Shown: positions 54,401 through 64,000 of the stretch, one piece after another
How the letters are laid out: each line of letters begins with the position of its first letter
Numbering within the stretch: the first letter of the stretch is position 1
From: Chrysomallon squamiferum
Taxonomy: Eukaryota; Mollusca; Gastropoda; Neomphalida; Peltospiridae
Direction: 5' to 3'
NCBI GenBank assembly: GCA_012295275.1
Contig: CM022674.1
Coordinates: forward strand, 157,501 to 221,500
DNA: 64,000 nt
Program-made: the position numbers and the translations under genes
Notes under the pieces: generated by a model
The model's database searches: none
Seen by the model: the letters and a program-made list of their open reading frames with translations, nothing else
What the model was told of the DNA's origin: nothing

Positions 54401-57381
54401 ACTTGTCTATTTCGTGACTTCTTTTTTCAAATACCACAAGTAATTTTTTTTTTTTCGGTATTTTAAAAATTCATGTTTAAATTTCAGATTTTTCGTTCTG
54501 TTTGACTTCTAAGCAGCATTTAATGAGGACTTTGTGTTCCTATGACAGTCATTCCAAAATATTGTCTGTGTGCAGTCTTATCAGAGGTACTTAGGGCAAC
54601 ATGCTATGTCTCAGTTTTATACCAAACCAGTGCTGTCCTAAGCTGTAGGAAAGATGATTATTTAAAGTAATTTACTGCAGTTAGGGAAATCTTACCTTCC
54701 ACTGTAGAAGTGTAATTTGTTGACTTTTTTTATTTAATTCAAAAATGGTTTACAGTCCAGATGGTAAAAAAAAACCCCAACAAAGATGAATTCTTGTTTT
54801 ATAAACATGTATTTCATAGATATTAAATATAATATTGGAGATAATATTAAATTTATCCTAGATAATGAAATAGGTTAAAGACAAAATTATGTTCACACTT
54901 TTGATGTACATGCAACTGAAAATAAAACAACCAAACATGAAATAGCTGAGATCTTAAATAGTTTTGTTTCAGTCAGTGGTTAAAAAAATACATAATAAAT
55001 GTTTGTAAATGACTCTGTATGTAAGTTATAACTAAAATAAGAAAAATAATTTAAAAAAATATAAATAATAGGAAAATGTTATTTAAAAAATAATAGTTTC
55101 CTAATACAACCTACCCATACCATTTAAAAAAACAACTTTGGTGTTCTATATAATTTAAACAATAAATAAATACATAAATAAATAAATAATGAAAACTTGA
55201 AGAAAAGAAATTAGCTTTAATCATTAAAAATAATAAAAAATATAAAAAATAATCATGACTACATAGGAAGTTTTTTCTGCTGTATTATCAAATTAACTAC
55301 TGTCATTTAATTACTGATGCACATGTGTGGTGACATCAACTAAAATATTCGAAAGGAATGATGTCACTTTACATGTGCCAAGAATTTCTTAAAACCTGAA
55401 TACGTTATTATTTCATAAAAATATTGAAACATGGATGTAATTGAAACAAAAATAATAATAATCAGATATATTATGTTGCTGCTGCTGATGATGATAATAA
55501 TAATAATAATAATAATAATAGATATATAATAATAAATAAATAAATAGTTTGGAGTAAAATAGTTTAGACTAGCTCTTTCTAATCCCTATACCTGGTGAAA
55601 TCCTCAAAAAAAAAAACCATGCATAAATCTAACATTAATTAATTAATTAATTAATTTATTCCAATTGAAACAATTTGATTTAAACCAAATGTGAGCCAGC
55701 ACTTTATGATTCCAATATTCCACATAAAACCCTTGAAAACTTCAGTTTCAGTTATCTCAGAAATATTGTCCTGTAGATTTGACTATGCTGGTTTTAAGCA
55801 TTGGGTTTTATTATTATTATTATTACTTCATGGTTAGAATATAGGATATAGTGTTGTATGTTACTGTTATTATTATTTTATTTTATCTGTTGTTTCTACA
55901 AAGAAAAGATACAGTCATTTTGATTAAATGATTTCATTACTGTTTGTATTATAATGATCAACATGGTTATTATTAAATATCTTTATTTTATCTTTTTTGT
56001 TTTTAAACCAATATGCAAACAAAATATATCTGAATGTGAAAGCAAGAAGAATATTTTTTATTTGTATTAACATTTGTAAACTAATATAACTTATTCTCTA
56101 CCTCTTTTTGGAAAATATTCTAAAATAATTCAAAATTTGTGGGTAGTCATGTGGTGACAAACAAAAGTGATGAACAAAAATATTTTACTGGTTTAAATTA
56201 AAGATGAACAGGAATATTTTAATATTTCACCTTTCTTACAAAACTGTTTTAGACTTTTATCTTAATATATTATGCTGTCCTAAGAAATGATTTTAATTTA
56301 ATTTATTTCTTATTTTAATCATTGATGGACAGCTATAATTAAATTCATTCAAATCCCCTTTTTCCTTGTGTAATCAATCAGGTTTTAAACCTTTATCTTT
56401 GGAATAATTGTAGAATACACTGTTAGCAGTTCTGTTAAATTATTTTGTTTGGTTTTGATTAACAAATAAAATAAAAAAGGGAAAGCTTTCCTAATATACC
56501 GTTAATATCTATGAAGCAATATATAAATGAAAAGTAACTTAAATAATGTAATTCTACATAAAATAAATCAATAATAACAATATAAAGCAGAAACTATTAA
56601 AAAGTAAATATTTAAGATATATTTCATTCAAAGGTATTGAAACTAAAATTAATCAAACTACAAACAATAAAAAACAAAAAACAACAAAAAAACAACAAAA
56701 AATGTATAATAATAATACAACACAAACTTATAATAAATATAATAATAATAATAATAAACTGAAATTCAAATGGTTCACCTCATAAAAATAAAACATTCAG
56801 CTTATTAATTCAAGAAATCAAAACATATAAACAAATATTTAATTATTTATTGATTTCTGTCGGGCAACAAAACATATAAAAATTTTAAAAAGAGATAACT
56901 CCCTTTCCTAAAAATATATATTCAGTTCAACCTTAAACTATAACAACTTTTCAAAACCATAAATTATTATTATTATTGTTTTTAAATCAATGATATGCAA
57001 AAATTCTTGAGACAACAGATTTTGTAACTATACATTTCCTATGAAGTGCTGAATATTTGTATAACTATCAGGAAAATAAAAAATAAATCAGATGTACAAC
57101 ATCATTTACATTTGTACTAATTATTATTTCCTATGCCTCTAATTTAAATCTGGTAAAACACTTTATTTTGGCAAGAAGTTTCTTCAGTAGTTTGTCCTAT
57201 TATCAATACAAGTTCTAAATATCTCTCTGATGACCTGCTATCCTTTGCAAGCCATTTTTGTTTATATTTATAATTGTTTGACAGTTTTAAAATTAAGCTA
57301 GGCAAAAATAATTTACTTAGGTGAAAAAAACCAACAACATTTTGTACAATATTAAGGCTAATAATTAAAAAAGAAGCTATG

Positions 57382-57433
<52 letters not shown>

Positions 57434-58058
57434 CAACAAAAATAAAATTTTAAATATCTAAGATAAAATGGCAATCACTTTTATTAATAATTATTTCATT
57501 GAACAGATATTGGAATTTAAATACTTGTAAGCAACATTTCATTAGAGTATATATTAAATAATATATGTAACCTTTTTAAGGTAAATTAAATTTTGTTTAA
57601 GAAAATAAAGTATCTGAGTCTTGTAGGTAAGTTATGAAAAAGAGTAAAACATAAAAACATTTATATAAAGATAAAACAAAAACTGAAAAATAATAATAAC
57701 AAAATGTAAAAACTTTATATATAAAAAAAGGTGAGAAATAGATTTATCTTAATCCAAATTATTGTTCTCTCTTTACATGAACACACACCAATAAAAATGA
57801 AACCACCACAGAACAAAAAAGGTCTTCTCCTCAGTCAAAATGTTTTAAATTCATTTTAAAATGAACACAGCACAAACAAACCTCTTGAGTTGTTTTGCAG
57901 GAGGCAACAAAACATCATGTATTGCCACACATCCCCCCTACAAATCCATTCCTTCTGAACATTTTTGACAGGTGCATTATTGAATTAACCCTTCTACAGC
58001 TAACTACAGCAGCTACTCATGAATTTGCATCATCTTGTCAGCATCTCACGTTTTGTCA
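54401..58058. other. AT-rich region between TNK2 and mitofusin 3' ends
   Basis: Extremely AT-rich and without a credible exon. It holds AAT tracts near 55495-55520 and 57381-57430 and an AATT run near 55635-55655. The right part is expected to include the mitofusin 3' UTR on the - strand. Confidence 0.55.
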
Positions 58059-63252
<5,194 letters not shown>

Positions 63253-64000
63253 CTAGTGCAAGTTAAAAATAATAAAAATAAAAACAAAAACACAGAAAAA
63301 CAAAAATAACTACAAGCATGCCAACAAAAGCAGAACAAATTTAAATAAATAGAAATAAAAGATATGTGTGTGTGTGTTATTTATATACAGTTAAAACCTC
63401 CATGACCGGCACTCAAAACACCAGGCAGAAGTGGTTGTTAAGGACAAGTGGCTGCCATCCAGAGGTGAAATATAAAGTAATAACATGTATTCTGGGCTGG
63501 TCTCAAGGTGTCTGGATAAGCAGGTTAGACTGTGGGACACTTTAAAACAAATACACTGTGATGAAGAGACAAATATTAAAGGCATCATGCCACACAGAAA
63601 TGTATTCTTAAAATGAAGATGATAATGACCATACAAGAAAAACATTTCCATCATTTTAGTGAATAATAATTTTGTGTTGTGTGCCTCATTTGTCCATGGG
63701 GGATTGCCTATGTAACATCACCCGTTAAGTGTATAGTTCTGAACCATATTTATAATAAATTTTTTAAAAAGTACAATTAATACATTAAGAAAACATTTAT
63801 TCTACTTTCCTTTCAAAATGTAAAAACCCCTAAAAACCCAACCATTCTAATGGTTATTTCAATAATAAAAATTGTTTCTCAAATCAGTTTGAAGTGAGAC
63901 ATTTTCCTACTTGCATATAAAAGCTAAGGAAAAATAATGAACATATTCAAGCATTTAATAATTTGCTTTCTTTTTTCTTTTTGGGGTAGGGCTAGATTAA
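63253..64000 (-). other. Mitofusin intron continuing past the window edge
   Basis: AT-rich DNA with a short GT run at 63364-63380 and the transposon-like segment starting near 63388. No mitofusin exon was recognised here. Confidence 0.55.
63388..63560. mobile_element. Possible degenerate pogo/Tigger-like transposon fragment or MITE
   Basis: The sequence CAGTTAAAACCTCCATGACC followed by GGCACTC resembles pogo/Tigger-type terminal inverted repeats, preceded by TATA (TA target). Internal GTTAAGGACAAGTGGCTGCC is also reminiscent of such elements. No matching inverted end was found in the window, so this is tentative. Confidence 0.3.

Overview
The window is animal nuclear DNA: AT-rich, dense in microsatellites, with intron-rich genes that all use GT-AG junctions. 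Protein divergence from vertebrates, gene structure and repeat load suggest a lophotrochozoan, most likely a mollusc; that is an inference.

Layout. (1) Positions 64-204 (+) are the last coding exon of an unidentified gene that starts left of the window. (2) Positions 2366-21807 (-) hold a complete EMC1 gene (ER membrane protein complex subunit 1). I resolved 25 coding exons whose phases all agree; they give 983 codons plus stop, close to the human length. (3) Positions 21808-22640 are CpG-richer and look like a divergent promoter, with a possible non-coding first exon on the + strand. (4) Positions 32741-50556 (+) hold a TNK2/ACK1 non-receptor tyrosine kinase gene: SAM-like region, kinase, SH3, CRIB, long disordered tail, Mig6-homology-like motif and UBA. 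Fourteen coding exons were resolved. The large last exon carries a coding 24-bp minisatellite and two single-base frame disruptions. (5) Positions 58059-63252 (-) are the last six coding exons of a mitofusin; its GTPase end lies right of the window.

The three recognised genes act separately: ER membrane-protein insertion, Cdc42-linked tyrosine signalling, and outer-mitochondrial-membrane fusion. They are not an operon-like system.

The most unusual property is the repeat content. Many intronic tandem arrays start flush with an exon edge, and in at least three introns the repeat unit contains a copy of the adjoining splice site. EMC1 intron 24 has about 33 extra copies of its 5' splice site, EMC1 intron 2 about five, and TNK2 intron 9 about 16 extra copies of its 3' splice site. 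A fourth array (EMC1 intron 8) has a 105-bp unit that is open in frame with the next exon. Elsewhere microsatellites run straight into acceptors as pyrimidine tracts, into exons as acidic, Ser, Gln and NTPSDPRH repeats, and into the TNK2 stop-codon region. Splice-site-anchored minisatellites are the main candidate novelty here.
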